Source of the DNA: an uncultured Prevotella sp.
GTDB taxonomy: Bacteria; Bacteroidota; Bacteroidia; Bacteroidales; Bacteroidaceae
Direction: 5' to 3'
DNA length: 32,845 nucleotides
Assembly: GCA_905210845.1 (NCBI GenBank)
Contig: CAJLYG010000010.1
Span: 1 to 32,845 of the forward strand
Part shown: piece after piece, positions 9,055-17,210 of the stretch
How positions within the stretch are numbered: position 1 is the stretch's first letter
How the letters are laid out: each line of letters begins with the position of its first letter
The notes under the pieces: model-generated
Told to the model about the DNA's origin: nothing
Database searches by the model: none
Seen by the model: only the letters and a program-made list of their open reading frames with translations
Position numbers and translations under genes: made by a program

Positions 9055-9471
9055 TTAAAAAGGAAGATTGTCGGCGGAGCCCTCAGGTGTGGCTGTCGGC
9101 TCAGAGGCAACAGTCCCTGTCTGGTTGGGAGTTGTGCCCATAGGCTTTGGACTCAACAGTTCCATATTCTCGCCGAGGATCTCAGTTACATAACGGCGCT
9201 GTCCCTTCTGGTCATCATACTGACGATAACGGATACGCCCCTCAATAAAGAGTTTATCACCTTTGTGTACATACTTCTCAGCCACCTTGGCCAAGCCTCT
9301 CCACAAAACGATATTGTGCCAATCGGTATGGTCAGGGACCTTCGTCCCGTTTTGAAGAACATAACCTTTTTCTGTAGTAGCAAGAGGAAAGGTCACGACA
9401 GCCTGGTCGGTGTCATAATAGCGGACGTCGGGATCTTTTCCGACATTCCCAATCAGCATTACTTTGTTCAT
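9055..9471 (-). CDS. ssb: Single-stranded DNA-binding protein
   Basis: A 138-aa SSB that coats single-stranded DNA in replication, repair and recombination. The OB fold is clear: MNKVMLIGNVGKDPDVRYYD, then WHNIVLWRGLAKVAEKYVHKG and LFIEGRIRYRQYDDQKGQRR. A short disordered linker rich in Thr/Pro/Gly follows, and the protein ends DNLPF, the acidic tip that recruits partner proteins (usually DDLPF). Length and layout are normal for the phylum. The ATG at 9471 is the only sensible start. It heads the ssb-gldE-PPTase series. Confidence 0.96.
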   Translation of the reverse strand: MNKVMLIGNVGKDPDVRYYDTDQAVVTFPLATTEKGYVLQNGTKVPDHTDWHNIVLWRGLAKVAEKYVHKGDKLFIEGRIRYRQYDDQKGQRRYVTEILGENMELLSPKPMGTTPNQTGTVASEPTATPEGSADNLPF

Positions 9472-9499
9472 AGCGTTAATTTAATTAGTGAATATGAAA

Positions 9500-10057
9500 T
9501 TATTTCCACATACCCAAGTATTTAAAGTGGAAGTTCTTTCCCTTAGCAGAAGGGAACTGACTGCGATTATCAACACGTTCTTTCAGATGTTCCACAATGC
9601 GGTTGTAACAGTCCATTCCAGAATTAGCCTTGCACTGTGCCACGAAATGGGTATCACGATATTCATGCTTACCCGTAGAAGGAATCATGACTACCCTTTT
9701 GAAGTCCAATGAGCCCTCATACCACCCCGGATGCTCTTCAGTGAGTCTCGTTACCGCTGAAATATTGACATCTCTCCGGTCGGGAACACCAGGAGTCGGT
9801 GGCAGATTAGTACGAAGTGCCTTTTTTTGTTTAAAATCAAGCATAGTTGCAGCTGCAGTTTTGATAATGATAAAGTAGATACGAGGACGCACCTTATAGC
9901 GTTTGGGATAAAAAACATCACTGGCTACATAGTCTCTAATATCAGCTTCCAACTCCGGAGTTAACTCGATTTCTGGAATGGAATGCAAAAAGTCTAATGC
10001 TTCCTCAACATTACTGACTAATGTTTCCTTATCAAAATATCTTAAATATAAGTTCAT
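9500..10057 (-). CDS. Conserved hypothetical protein, 185 aa
   Basis: Begins MNLYLRYFDKETLVSNVEEA and ends QFPSAKGKNFHFKYLGMWK. It has no signal peptide or membrane helices. Aromatic and basic residues are abundant in the second half (RRDVNISAVTRLTEEHPGWYEG, KHEYRDTHFVAQCKANSGMDCYN). I recall similar unannotated proteins in Bacteroidales but no function. The start is 30 bp downstream of the distal tRNA-Gly gene and separated from it only by a T-run, so readthrough from the tRNA operon may supply transcription. It ends 28 bp upstream of ssb on the same strand. Confidence 0.8.
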   Translation of the reverse strand: MNLYLRYFDKETLVSNVEEALDFLHSIPEIELTPELEADIRDYVASDVFYPKRYKVRPRIYFIIIKTAAATMLDFKQKKALRTNLPPTPGVPDRRDVNISAVTRLTEEHPGWYEGSLDFKRVVMIPSTGKHEYRDTHFVAQCKANSGMDCYNRIVEHLKERVDNRSQFPSAKGKNFHFKYLGMWK

Positions 10058-10087
10058 GATTTGTTATGCTTCTCGATAAAAAAAAAG

Positions 10088-10160
10088 AGCGGCAAACGGG
10101 ACTCGGACGCGCGACCTCGACCTTGGCAAGGTCGCGCTCTACCAACTGAGCTATTGCCGC
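10088..10160 (-). tRNA. tRNA-Gly (GCC), distal copy with a T-stem mismatch
   Basis: On the minus strand the cloverleaf has acceptor GCGGCAA/TTGCCGC, D arm GCTCAGTTGGTAGAGC, anticodon stem-loop CGACC-TTGCCAA-GGTCG (anticodon GCC) and discriminator U. CCA is not encoded. The T stem is GCGCG/CCCGT, giving one C-C mismatch; the second copy at 10428 has GCGGG there. It is the last of four tRNA genes on this strand. Confidence 0.9.
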
Positions 10161-10194
10161 ATATTTACTGTTCTTCCCCAAAAACGATCTTTTG

Positions 10195-10278
10195 TGAAGA
10201 GGAGGAGACTCGAACTCCCACGAAACAATTTTCACTACCCCCTCAAAGTAGCGCGTCTACCAATTCCGCCACCTCTCC
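10195..10278 (-). tRNA. tRNA-Leu (GAG)
   Basis: A class II tRNA with a long variable arm. The acceptor GGAGAGG pairs with CCTCTTC (one G-U). The D arm is TGGCGGAATTGGTAGACGC and the anticodon stem-loop CTACT-TTGAGGG-GGTAG, giving GAG. The T arm is GGGAGTTCGAGTCTCC. 84 nt, no encoded CCA. Confidence 0.93.
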
Positions 10279-10304
10279 AACAAAAAATAATTCTGAATAA
10301 ATAG

Positions 10305-10386
10305 TGCCCAGAACAGGACTCGAACCTGCACGTCGTGAAACACACGCACCTGAAACGTGCGCGTCTACCAATTCCGCCACCTGGGC
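10305..10386 (-). tRNA. tRNA-Leu (CAG)
   Basis: A class II tRNA. The acceptor GCCCAGG pairs with TCTGGGC. The anticodon stem-loop is CACGT-TTCAGGT-GCGTG, giving CAG. A long variable arm follows, and the T arm is GCAGGTTCGAGTCCTGT. 82 nt, no encoded CCA. Confidence 0.93.
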
Positions 10387-10427
10387 AATTGGCGAGGATA
10401 AAACCTCATTCTTTATTCAGAATATTG

Positions 10428-10500
10428 AGCGGCAAACGGGACTCGGACCCGCGACCTCGACCTTGGCAAGGTCGCGCTCTACCAACTGAGCTATTGCCGC
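10428..10500 (-). tRNA. tRNA-Gly (GCC), proximal copy
   Basis: Identical to the copy at 10088-10160 except for one base: its T stem GCGGG/CCCGT pairs fully. Anticodon GCC. It is the first gene after the promoter of the cluster. Confidence 0.95.
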
Positions 10501-10538
10501 ATTACCTTTTCTCAAGGGCATTTCTCTAAATGCGGTTG

Positions 10539-10570
10539 CAAAGGTAAGGGATTTTTTCGGATGCACCAAA
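10539..10570 (-). promoter_or_regulatory. Bacteroidetes-type promoter of the tRNA cluster
   Basis: Reading the minus strand, TTTG (10567-10570) is followed after 20 nt by TACCTTTG (10539-10546), the phylum's -33/-7 consensus. It lies about 40 bp upstream of the proximal tRNA-Gly. Confidence 0.8.
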
Positions 10571-10609
10571 CTTTTCAATAGTTTTTTTTCAAAAATCTAT
10601 GAAAAAGCT

Positions 10610-11776
10610 CTAATCCATACGGGTCTTATAATCCTGGTAAGTATATTCCCTCAACACCTCTAACTCTCCATTTGAATGCAAAAACGCGATGGACGGATGG
10701 GAAACACCGTTGAACATGTTCGTCTTGACCGTTGTATAGTGGAGCATGTCCTCCAAGATAATATTCTCACCGGTTTTTAGTTCATGGTCAAACTTCCAGT
10801 ATCCCATGTAATCGCCGCTCAAGCAACTATTTCCTCCTAAGCGATATAAAAGAGGAGCCGTCACTTCCTCTGGATGCTCAATGGTATCCGCACCTCTTAC
10901 GGTCGGAAGATAGGGCATCTCCAGGCAATCTGGCATATGACAGGAAAAGCTGACATTCAAAATTGCGGTCTTGATGCCATGGTCTTCCACGACATCCACG
11001 ACTTGGGAAACAAGAGGACCTGTCTGCCATCCAAAGGCACTGCCTGGCTCCAAAATAACTTTCAAATAAGGATAGCGGTTCCGGAAATCCTGAATCAAGC
11101 GAATCAACAAAGGAACGTCATAGTCCTTTCTTGTCATCAAATGACCGCCACCAAAGTTTATCCAACGGAGTTGTGGGAACCAAGATGAGAATTTATCCTC
11201 TATGTGAGAAAGTGTCCTTTCAAAGACATCTGCCCCACTCTCGCAATGGCAATGGCAATGGAATCCTTCTATTCCATGGGGAAGAAGCCGGGGAAGGCGA
11301 TCTGCAACGACTCCAAACCGCGTCCCTGGTGAGCAAGGATTATACAGTGCTGTTCCCACTTCCGAGTATTCAGGATTCACACGCAACCCAAGGCTGATAT
11401 CTGGGTTCATCTTCATGACAAGATCCTTCAGATGATCATACTGTGACAAGGAATTAAATGTAAGATGGGAAGAATATCTTGCAATCTCTTCAATCTCATA
11501 ATCAGTATACGCTGGTGAATAGGTGTGCGCCGGGGCACCAAACTCTTCAAAAGCCAATCTTGCTTCATAAAGGGAAGAGGCTGTCGTCGCATGGATATAT
11601 TCACGAAAGACAGGAAAGGTCTTCCACAAGGCATAGGCTTTAAAAGCTAAGATGATTTCCGCACCACTTTTCTCACTCACCTCGCGAATTAACTGTAAAT
11701 TCCGACGAAGCTTATCTTCCTCTAAAATATACATTGGACGAATAAGTCCGGCAAAAGAACGATTGTCTATTCTCAT
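10610..11776 (-). CDS. nspC: Carboxynorspermidine decarboxylase
   Basis: PLP enzyme of the alanine-racemase-fold decarboxylase family that makes norspermidine or spermidine from the carboxy-polyamine. The 388-aa protein has the PLP lysine in IILAFKAYALW (Lys46), the phosphate-binding WINFGGGHLMT, and the active-site stretches EPGSAFGWQTG and GNSCLSGDYMGYW. HCHCHCESG lies at about residues 173-181. Its start ATG (11774-11776) overlaps the TGA of the TlpA-like gene (11773-11775) as ATGA, so translation is probably coupled. I see no carboxynorspermidine dehydrogenase gene in the window, so the partner enzyme must be elsewhere. Confidence 0.93.
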   Translation of the reverse strand: MRIDNRSFAGLIRPMYILEEDKLRRNLQLIREVSEKSGAEIILAFKAYALWKTFPVFREYIHATTASSLYEARLAFEEFGAPAHTYSPAYTDYEIEEIARYSSHLTFNSLSQYDHLKDLVMKMNPDISLGLRVNPEYSEVGTALYNPCSPGTRFGVVADRLPRLLPHGIEGFHCHCHCESGADVFERTLSHIEDKFSSWFPQLRWINFGGGHLMTRKDYDVPLLIRLIQDFRNRYPYLKVILEPGSAFGWQTGPLVSQVVDVVEDHGIKTAILNVSFSCHMPDCLEMPYLPTVRGADTIEHPEEVTAPLLYRLGGNSCLSGDYMGYWKFDHELKTGENIILEDMLHYTTVKTNMFNGVSHPSIAFLHSNGELEVLREYTYQDYKTRMD

Positions 11777-12861
11777 TTTTTCAATACTGTCTCAACGAAT
11801 TGCCTTAGCTGGTCTCCCCGATAACCTTTGCCTATGATCTTTCCCTGCTGATTGACGATCAGCGTATGAGGGATGGACTGCACATTGAACATGATTGCCC
11901 CTGTATCTTCCCAACCACGGAGATCAGACACCTGTGGCCATGTCATCTTCAAATCAGAGATGGCTTTTTTCCATGCTACTGGATCAGAATCCAAAGAGAT
12001 CCCGATGATTTGCAAGCCTTTCGGCTTATATTGGCGATATAAGTCGACCATGCTGGGCATCTCCGCGCGGCATGGACCGCACCAACTTGCCCAAAAGTCA
12101 ATGATAGTCACAGGATGCTTTTTTACCTCTGCAAGAATCTGGTAAGGGTTCCTGTCAAGATCCCTCTCTTCCCAGTCAGCTGTCACGACGGTTGCCTTTG
12201 CACGATTCAAGAGGCTCTGGACTTTGGGACGCTGCTTGAAGTCATTTGGCATTTTGTCAATCAATGCCTTCAAGGTTTCCTCTGGGAGATCACCTTCCGC
12301 AAAATAATCAGTTACGAGGAAATAGCCGAATTCGTTATTAATGTTCTTTTTAGCAAGGTCAACAGCTACTTGATTCATTTTCTTTTGCAAGAGAAGGATT
12401 TGATCCATGGCTACCTTCTGCCGCTGTTGAGAGAGGTTGGCTGCGAAAGAACGGGATGCGATCTCTTGAATACGGTCGCCATACACAAGCGAAGAATCAT
12501 TTAGGACTTGCCATTGGTCATTGACCAAAGTACCACTGACCCTTGTAGTCCTCACATTGCCTGTCAACTTGATCTGGATATCTCCAGGTTCGAGGAAGAA
12601 AGGACAATTTAACGAGTGATTCTTGGAAGAGTAAATCATACACTGATAGGTAGAGTCAGTTTCTCCTGTATAAGAGAACTGACTATCCTTGACAAGGATC
12701 GTATCACGTGGCGTTCCCCTATAAAGGTCTGTCGTGAGGAACAAAGTATCACCATCATGGAGACCATTGACGGTACCTGATATTTTAAACGACTTGGACT
12801 GACAAGCCGTGAGCATCAAGCCCAAGGTCGCCAGTCCAATAATATGTTTTATTTTCATCAT
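11773..12861 (-). CDS. TlpA-like thioredoxin-domain lipoprotein (DUF4369 N-terminus)
   Basis: A 362-aa lipoprotein with a lipobox ending LMLTAC (Cys20), so it should be anchored in the envelope. The N-terminal half (about 25-120: FKISGTVNGLHDGDTLFL, FFLEPGDIQIKL) is the DUF4369 beta domain common in Bacteroidetes. The C-terminal half is an AhpC/TSA-TlpA thioredoxin fold with the redox motif WASWCGPCRAEMP (Cys261, Cys264) and the cis-Pro segment SIPHTLIV. It is likely a periplasmic thiol-disulfide reductase; partner unknown. It sits 6 bp after prs and overlaps nspC by 4 bp, suggesting a prs-tlpA-nspC operon. Confidence 0.92.
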   Translation of the reverse strand: MMKIKHIIGLATLGLMLTACQSKSFKISGTVNGLHDGDTLFLTTDLYRGTPRDTILVKDSQFSYTGETDSTYQCMIYSSKNHSLNCPFFLEPGDIQIKLTGNVRTTRVSGTLVNDQWQVLNDSSLVYGDRIQEIASRSFAANLSQQRQKVAMDQILLLQKKMNQVAVDLAKKNINNEFGYFLVTDYFAEGDLPEETLKALIDKMPNDFKQRPKVQSLLNRAKATVVTADWEERDLDRNPYQILAEVKKHPVTIIDFWASWCGPCRAEMPSMVDLYRQYKPKGLQIIGISLDSDPVAWKKAISDLKMTWPQVSDLRGWEDTGAIMFNVQSIPHTLIVNQQGKIIGKGYRGDQLRQFVETVLKK

Positions 12862-12867
12862 GAAAAC

Positions 12868-13806
12868 TTAAACAAGATACTGAGAAGAGATACTCTCATT
12901 ATTGACCACCCGACGGATAGTCTCTGCAAACATATTCGCTACTGAAAGTTGCTTTACCTTCGCACACCGATTGCTATAAGGAATAGAGTCTGTGAAAACG
13001 ATCTCCTCTAAAGCTGAGTTTTGCACACGCTCCGAAGCCGGTCCACTCATCACGCAGTGGGAGGCACAGGCACGAACGCTCTTTGCACCCGCCTGCTTCA
13101 TGATATCAGCAGCCTTGGTAATGGTGCCTGCTGTATCGACCATGTCATCGACGATCACGACGTTCTTTCCCTTGACATCACCAATGATCTGCATGCTCTC
13201 TACGACATTGGCGCGGGCACGTGTCTTATTGCAAAGGACAAGGGGGCAGCCTAAATACTTGGCATAAGTGTTGGCACGCTTAGAACCACCGACATCTGGA
13301 GAAGCAATAACCAGATCCTTAAGATGCAAGCTTTGCAGATAGGGCAAGATAACCCCAGAAGCATATAAGTGATCCACAGGAACATTAAAAAAGCCCTGAA
13401 TCTGGTCAGCATGCAAGTCCATTGTGATCAGACGGTCAATACCAGCCGCCATCAACAAGTCTGCTACCAATTTGGCACCAATACTCACACGTGGCTTATC
13501 CTTCCTGTCTTGACGAGCCCATCCAAAATAAGGAATCACGGCATTGATATGACGGGCAGAGGCGCGCTTGGCTGCATCTATCATCAGCAACAGTTCCATC
13601 AAGTTATCAGAGTTTGGAAAGGTGCTCTGAACTAGGAAGACATCCCGCCCGCGAATAGATTCCTCATAGGACACGGCGAACTCGCCATCAGAAAACCTCG
13701 TTACGACCAGGTTTCCCAATGGACAACCTAAACTATTACAGATTTTCTCTGCAAGGTATCTGGTGTTAGTACCAGAAAAAACCAAAAAAGAGCTATTATC
13801 ACTCAT
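12868..13806 (-). CDS. prs: Ribose-phosphate pyrophosphokinase
   Basis: Makes PRPP from ribose 5-phosphate and ATP for nucleotide, histidine, tryptophan and NAD synthesis. The 312-aa protein shows VVTRFSDGEFAVSYEESIRG, the ATP-binding segment PYFGWARQDRKDKPR, the catalytic-loop region MDLHADQIQGFF and the PRPP-binding loop VVIVDDMVDTAGTI. Length is normal. ATG 13806 is the clear start. No promoter with both boxes is visible in the 80 bp upstream, so transcription may come through from the ThiE-like gene. Confidence 0.96.
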   Translation of the reverse strand: MSDNSSFLVFSGTNTRYLAEKICNSLGCPLGNLVVTRFSDGEFAVSYEESIRGRDVFLVQSTFPNSDNLMELLLMIDAAKRASARHINAVIPYFGWARQDRKDKPRVSIGAKLVADLLMAAGIDRLITMDLHADQIQGFFNVPVDHLYASGVILPYLQSLHLKDLVIASPDVGGSKRANTYAKYLGCPLVLCNKTRARANVVESMQIIGDVKGKNVVIVDDMVDTAGTITKAADIMKQAGAKSVRACASHCVMSGPASERVQNSALEEIVFTDSIPYSNRCAKVKQLSVANMFAETIRRVVNNESISSQYLV

Positions 13807-13886
13807 TTCTATATAGCGTTTAAATAATAAAAGTTTTCTCTTCCTCTTGGAACATCATCATTTTGAGCCATCAGGCAAACATTACA

Positions 13887-14495
13887 TTAGTCACATGCCT
13901 TTTTCAACTTCACGAACCGATCGATCAGGCCTCTATAATCAGTCTCGTTATGGATATCGAAATGATTCCAAAGATCTCCACAAACGACAACGCCACCGAA
14001 CCCCAAATCCTTAGCTATATGGATATTATCCAATCCTAAACCGCCAAGCGCATAAACTTTCTTGTCGATGAGTCCTCTCTGGGATGCCTCTTCCAACTGA
14101 GACAACTTAAAGGATTGCCTCTCTTCCTTGAATTCAATGCAATCAAAGATATTCTTCAAGAATACATAATTGGATTGCTTCTTGATCTCCTTCAAGGTAG
14201 ACAGGTCGGTACATGTACGCCCTATCCTACCTCTATAGCCTTTTGGAGTTTCTTCTTGGGGATCGTCAATATGAATTCCTGCCAAATCAAATTCACTTTT
14301 CAAGTAATAGTGATCGTGGACCCATATATTCCTATGGGTCTCTTCAGGCAACAAAGTAAGAAGGCGCTCTGAATAGAGTGGAGATGATCCAGGCTTGTAA
14401 AGCTGTAGATTATCCATCCCCTCATCAAAGAGAGTTGCAAGTATCTTATCTTCCTCCACAAAGAATGTGGATTTAGTCATTATAAAGAGCTTCAT
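13887..14495 (-). CDS. ThiE/TenI-like TIM-barrel protein, divergent
   Basis: A 202-aa protein with the overall layout of thiamine-phosphate synthase or TenI. Barrel segments are MKLFIMTKS, MDNLQLYKPGSS, NIWVHDHYYLKSEFDLAGIHI, NYVFLKNIFDCIEF, KVYALGGLGLDNI and GFGGVVVCGDLW. The usual ThiE phosphate and pyrophosphate motifs are altered: the QLRxK-type motif reads LQLYKPGSS, and the GPvfpTxTK-type motif reads LKNIFDCIEF. Bacteroidetes carry such short ThiE-like proteins of uncertain activity. It has its own promoter and no TPP riboswitch is visible. A thiamine-salvage role is a guess. Confidence 0.75.
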   Translation of the reverse strand: MKLFIMTKSTFFVEEDKILATLFDEGMDNLQLYKPGSSPLYSERLLTLLPEETHRNIWVHDHYYLKSEFDLAGIHIDDPQEETPKGYRGRIGRTCTDLSTLKEIKKQSNYVFLKNIFDCIEFKEERQSFKLSQLEEASQRGLIDKKVYALGGLGLDNIHIAKDLGFGGVVVCGDLWNHFDIHNETDYRGLIDRFVKLKKACD

Positions 14496-14518
14496 CGTCT
14501 ATTTTTGATTTCACAATG

Positions 14519-14549
14519 CAAAAATAGATATTTTTAATGAAACTTCCAA
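14519..14549 (-). promoter_or_regulatory. Promoter of the ThiE-like gene
   Basis: Reading the minus strand, TTGG (14546-14549) then 19 nt then TATTTTTG (14519-14526) matches the Bacteroidetes -33/-7 pattern. It lies about 25 bp upstream of the start codon. Confidence 0.65.
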
Positions 14550-14565
14550 TAATTTTCTATAATAA

Positions 14566-14595
14566 AAAAGCACCGGAGGTTGTTCCGGTGCTTTT
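14566..14595 (-). terminator. Intrinsic terminator after glgP
   Basis: A 12-bp stem (14566-14577 with 14584-14595, GC-rich core GCACCGGA) around a 6-nt loop. On the minus strand it is followed by a run of T before TATTATAG. It lies 8 bp past the glgP stop. Confidence 0.88.
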
Positions 14596-14602
14596 ACAAT
14601 TT

Positions 14603-17164
14603 CTAATCAAGCCACTTCACATAGCAGAAATCCTGTCTGTGGGGCAGTTGGTCATTCTTAGGATACATACGGATACCGCACTTGAAGCTTCCTGCTACAT
14701 TGGGTTCGATATTCGCTTCAAAGGTATAGTTGTTTCCTTCAACTTTGGTCCGCTTAAATGGATAGACATGGAAGACTTGGTGATCATCATCGCTTTGGTC
14801 ATTCTTCAGTACGACCAGTTCCAAGCCAATGGCATCATTCAAGCCTTGCTCGTTGATAACATATTTCATATTATAAGTCTCACCTGTCTCACCGCCATTG
14901 TCTAATATATCTGTTTGCTTGGAAACGACACTGATCGCATCCCAACGCTCTGCCACTGTTTCCTTCCACAAAGCGATATCCTTTGCCAACTGGTTATCAT
15001 TCGCAGACAACTTCTTGAAGCGCGCAGCTTCCTTATTATAGAACTTGCTATAATAATCATCCAACTGGCGCTTCATTGTATAATGCGGCGCAATAGTAGC
15101 GATAGAATTCTTAATGACCTTGATCCAGCCTTCACTATAGCCTTTCGTTCCCTTATTATAATATAGAGGGATAATGTCATTCTCAAGAAGTCCATAAATG
15201 GTAGCTGCATCGAGCTGGTCTTGATAGGCCTGGTTCTGATAGGTACGCTTCTGCGGAAGTGCCCATCCAGCACCCTTGCGATACCCTTCAACCCACCATC
15301 CGTCTAAGACGGACAGGTTGACGACACCATTCATCTCAGCTTTCTCACCAGAGGTACCAGATGCCTCCAATGGACGAGTTGGCGTATTCATCCAGATGTC
15401 CACGCCAGATACCAAACGGCGAGCCAAGCGCATGTCATAGTCTTCCAAGAAAATGATTTTGCCAAGGAACTCTGGACGCTGGCTGATCTCAAAGATCTTC
15501 TTAATCAAGCCTTGCCCTGCGCCATCGGCAGGATGCGCTTTTCCAGAGAAGAAGAATAAAACAGGATGCTCAGGGTCATTGACGATCTTGGAGAGACGAT
15601 CCAAATCTGTGAACAACAAGTGAGCGCGCTTGTAAGTGGCAAAGCGACGGCAGAAACCGATCATCAGGGCATTGGGGTTGATACGCTCCAACAATGATAC
15701 TACCCTTGAAGGATCTCCTTGGTTCTTCAACCATGTCTGAGTGAACTTTTCACGGATATAGTCAACCAGCTTTTTCTTCAAAGACATACGGGTATCCCAA
15801 ATCTCATCATCTGGGACATTATAGATGGCATGCCAGATTTCCTCGTTGCTCTGGTCATTCATGAAATTCTCATCGAAATACTGCGCATACAATTTACGCC
15901 ATTCCGTGGCAGTCCATGTCGGGAAATGTACGCCGTTTGTAACATATCCCACATGATTCTCCTCTGGATAATAGCCATTCCAAATAGGTGCGAACATTTT
16001 CTGGGATACCCAACCATGCAACTTGCTGACACCGTTCACTTCCTGACAGGTATTCACAGCAAAGATAGACATACAGAATCTCTCACCGTGATCATCCGGA
16101 TTCTGGCGACCCATGCCAATGAACTCATCCCAAGAAATGCCCAACTTAGCAGGATAGCCTCCCATATACTTACCGAAGAGACCTTCATCAAAATAATCAT
16201 GTCCAGCTGGTACAGGAGTATGAACTGTATAAAGACCTGAAGCACGAACAAGCTCCAAGGCTTGATTGAAGGATAAGCCCTCATCAACATAATCACAGAG
16301 ACGCTGGAGGTTGCATAATGCTGCATGACCTTCATTGCAATGATAGATGGTCTTCTTGATGCCTAACTTCTTCAACATCAACACGCCGCCAATACCGAGC
16401 AAGATTTCTTGTTTCAGACGATTTTCCCAGTCACCTCCATACAGGGCATGCGTAATAGGCTTATCAAACTGAGAGTTCATATCATTATCCGTATCAAGCA
16501 GATAAAGTTTGATACGACCCACATTGACACGCCACACTAACGCATGAACCTGATAGTTCATGTAAGGTACATCCACAACCACCTGATTACCATTCTCATC
16601 AAGCTCACGCTCAATAGGAAGGGAATTAAAGTTCTGTGCCTCGTAATTGGCAATCTGTGTTCCATCGATGCTCAAACTTTGGGTAAAATATCCATAGCGA
16701 TAGAGGAATCCTACGCCACACATATCAACATTTGAATCAGATGCCTCTTTCATATAATCGCCAGCCAACATGCCAAGACCACCAGAATAGATCTTCAACA
16801 CCTGGTTGATGCCATATTCCATACTGAAATAAGCAACAGAAGGACGTTTCTTATCAGGTTTTACATCCATATATTTACGGAATTGTGCGTAAACATCCTT
16901 CACTTTCTTCATAATAACTTTGTTCTTGACAATTGCCTCTTTTCTATCGTAAGAGAGACGTTCAAGCAACAAAACAGGATTATGTCCCACCTTTTCATAA
17001 AGATCCTCATCAAGGCTCTTCCACATGTTGCGTGCCTCGAAATTCCAAGCCCACCACATATTATGGGCAAGCTCGTCAAGACACTTCAGCTGTTCTGGAA
17101 GACTGGATTTGATGGTCAACTCCTTCCCCTGAGGAGCATTCGCATAATCAGCTTTAATTTTCAT
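14603..17164 (-). CDS. glgP: Alpha-glucan (glycogen) phosphorylase
   Basis: A GT35 PLP enzyme that releases glucose 1-phosphate from glycogen. The 853-aa protein belongs to the short alpha-glucan phosphorylase type. It has [18 protein letters not shown] at the start, [21 protein letters not shown], the catalytic [32 protein letters not shown], and [22 protein letters not shown], which includes the PLP lysine region. The last about 110 residues (after ISVVSKQTD) form an extra beta domain seen in related Bacteroidetes enzymes. The start at ATG 17164 lies 46 bp after glgA, so the two opposing glycogen enzymes are almost surely cotranscribed. Confidence 0.95.
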   Translation of the reverse strand: MKIKADYANAPQGKELTIKSSLPEQLKCLDELAHNMWWAWNFEARNMWKSLDEDLYEKVGHNPVLLLERLSYDRKEAIVKNKVIMKKVKDVYAQFRKYMDVKPDKKRPSVAYFSMEYGINQVLKIYSGGLGMLAGDYMKEASDSNVDMCGVGFLYRYGYFTQSLSIDGTQIANYEAQNFNSLPIERELDENGNQVVVDVPYMNYQVHALVWRVNVGRIKLYLLDTDNDMNSQFDKPITHALYGGDWENRLKQEILLGIGGVLMLKKLGIKKTIYHCNEGHAALCNLQRLCDYVDEGLSFNQALELVRASGLYTVHTPVPAGHDYFDEGLFGKYMGGYPAKLGISWDEFIGMGRQNPDDHGERFCMSIFAVNTCQEVNGVSKLHGWVSQKMFAPIWNGYYPEENHVGYVTNGVHFPTWTATEWRKLYAQYFDENFMNDQSNEEIWHAIYNVPDDEIWDTRMSLKKKLVDYIREKFTQTWLKNQGDPSRVVSLLERINPNALMIGFCRRFATYKRAHLLFTDLDRLSKIVNDPEHPVLFFFSGKAHPADGAGQGLIKKIFEISQRPEFLGKIIFLEDYDMRLARRLVSGVDIWMNTPTRPLEASGTSGEKAEMNGVVNLSVLDGWWVEGYRKGAGWALPQKRTYQNQAYQDQLDAATIYGLLENDIIPLYYNKGTKGYSEGWIKVIKNSIATIAPHYTMKRQLDDYYSKFYNKEAARFKKLSANDNQLAKDIALWKETVAERWDAISVVSKQTDILDNGGETGETYNMKYVINEQGLNDAIGLELVVLKNDQSDDDHQVFHVYPFKRTKVEGNNYTFEANIEPNVAGSFKCGIRMYPKNDQLPHRQDFCYVKWLD

Positions 17165-17210
17165 AAGATTCTTAACTTAAGTTTATATTCAATCTATCTA
17201 TTCTTCTAAC

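Noticed and set aside
9601..9660. Sigma-54-like TGGCAC on the minus strand
   Set aside because: No GC at the -12 position with 10-nt spacing, and it lies inside a coding gene.
13807..14600. TPP riboswitch in front of the ThiE-like gene
   Set aside because: The upstream region is short and AT-rich, with no CUGAGA or other conserved THI-box stretch.
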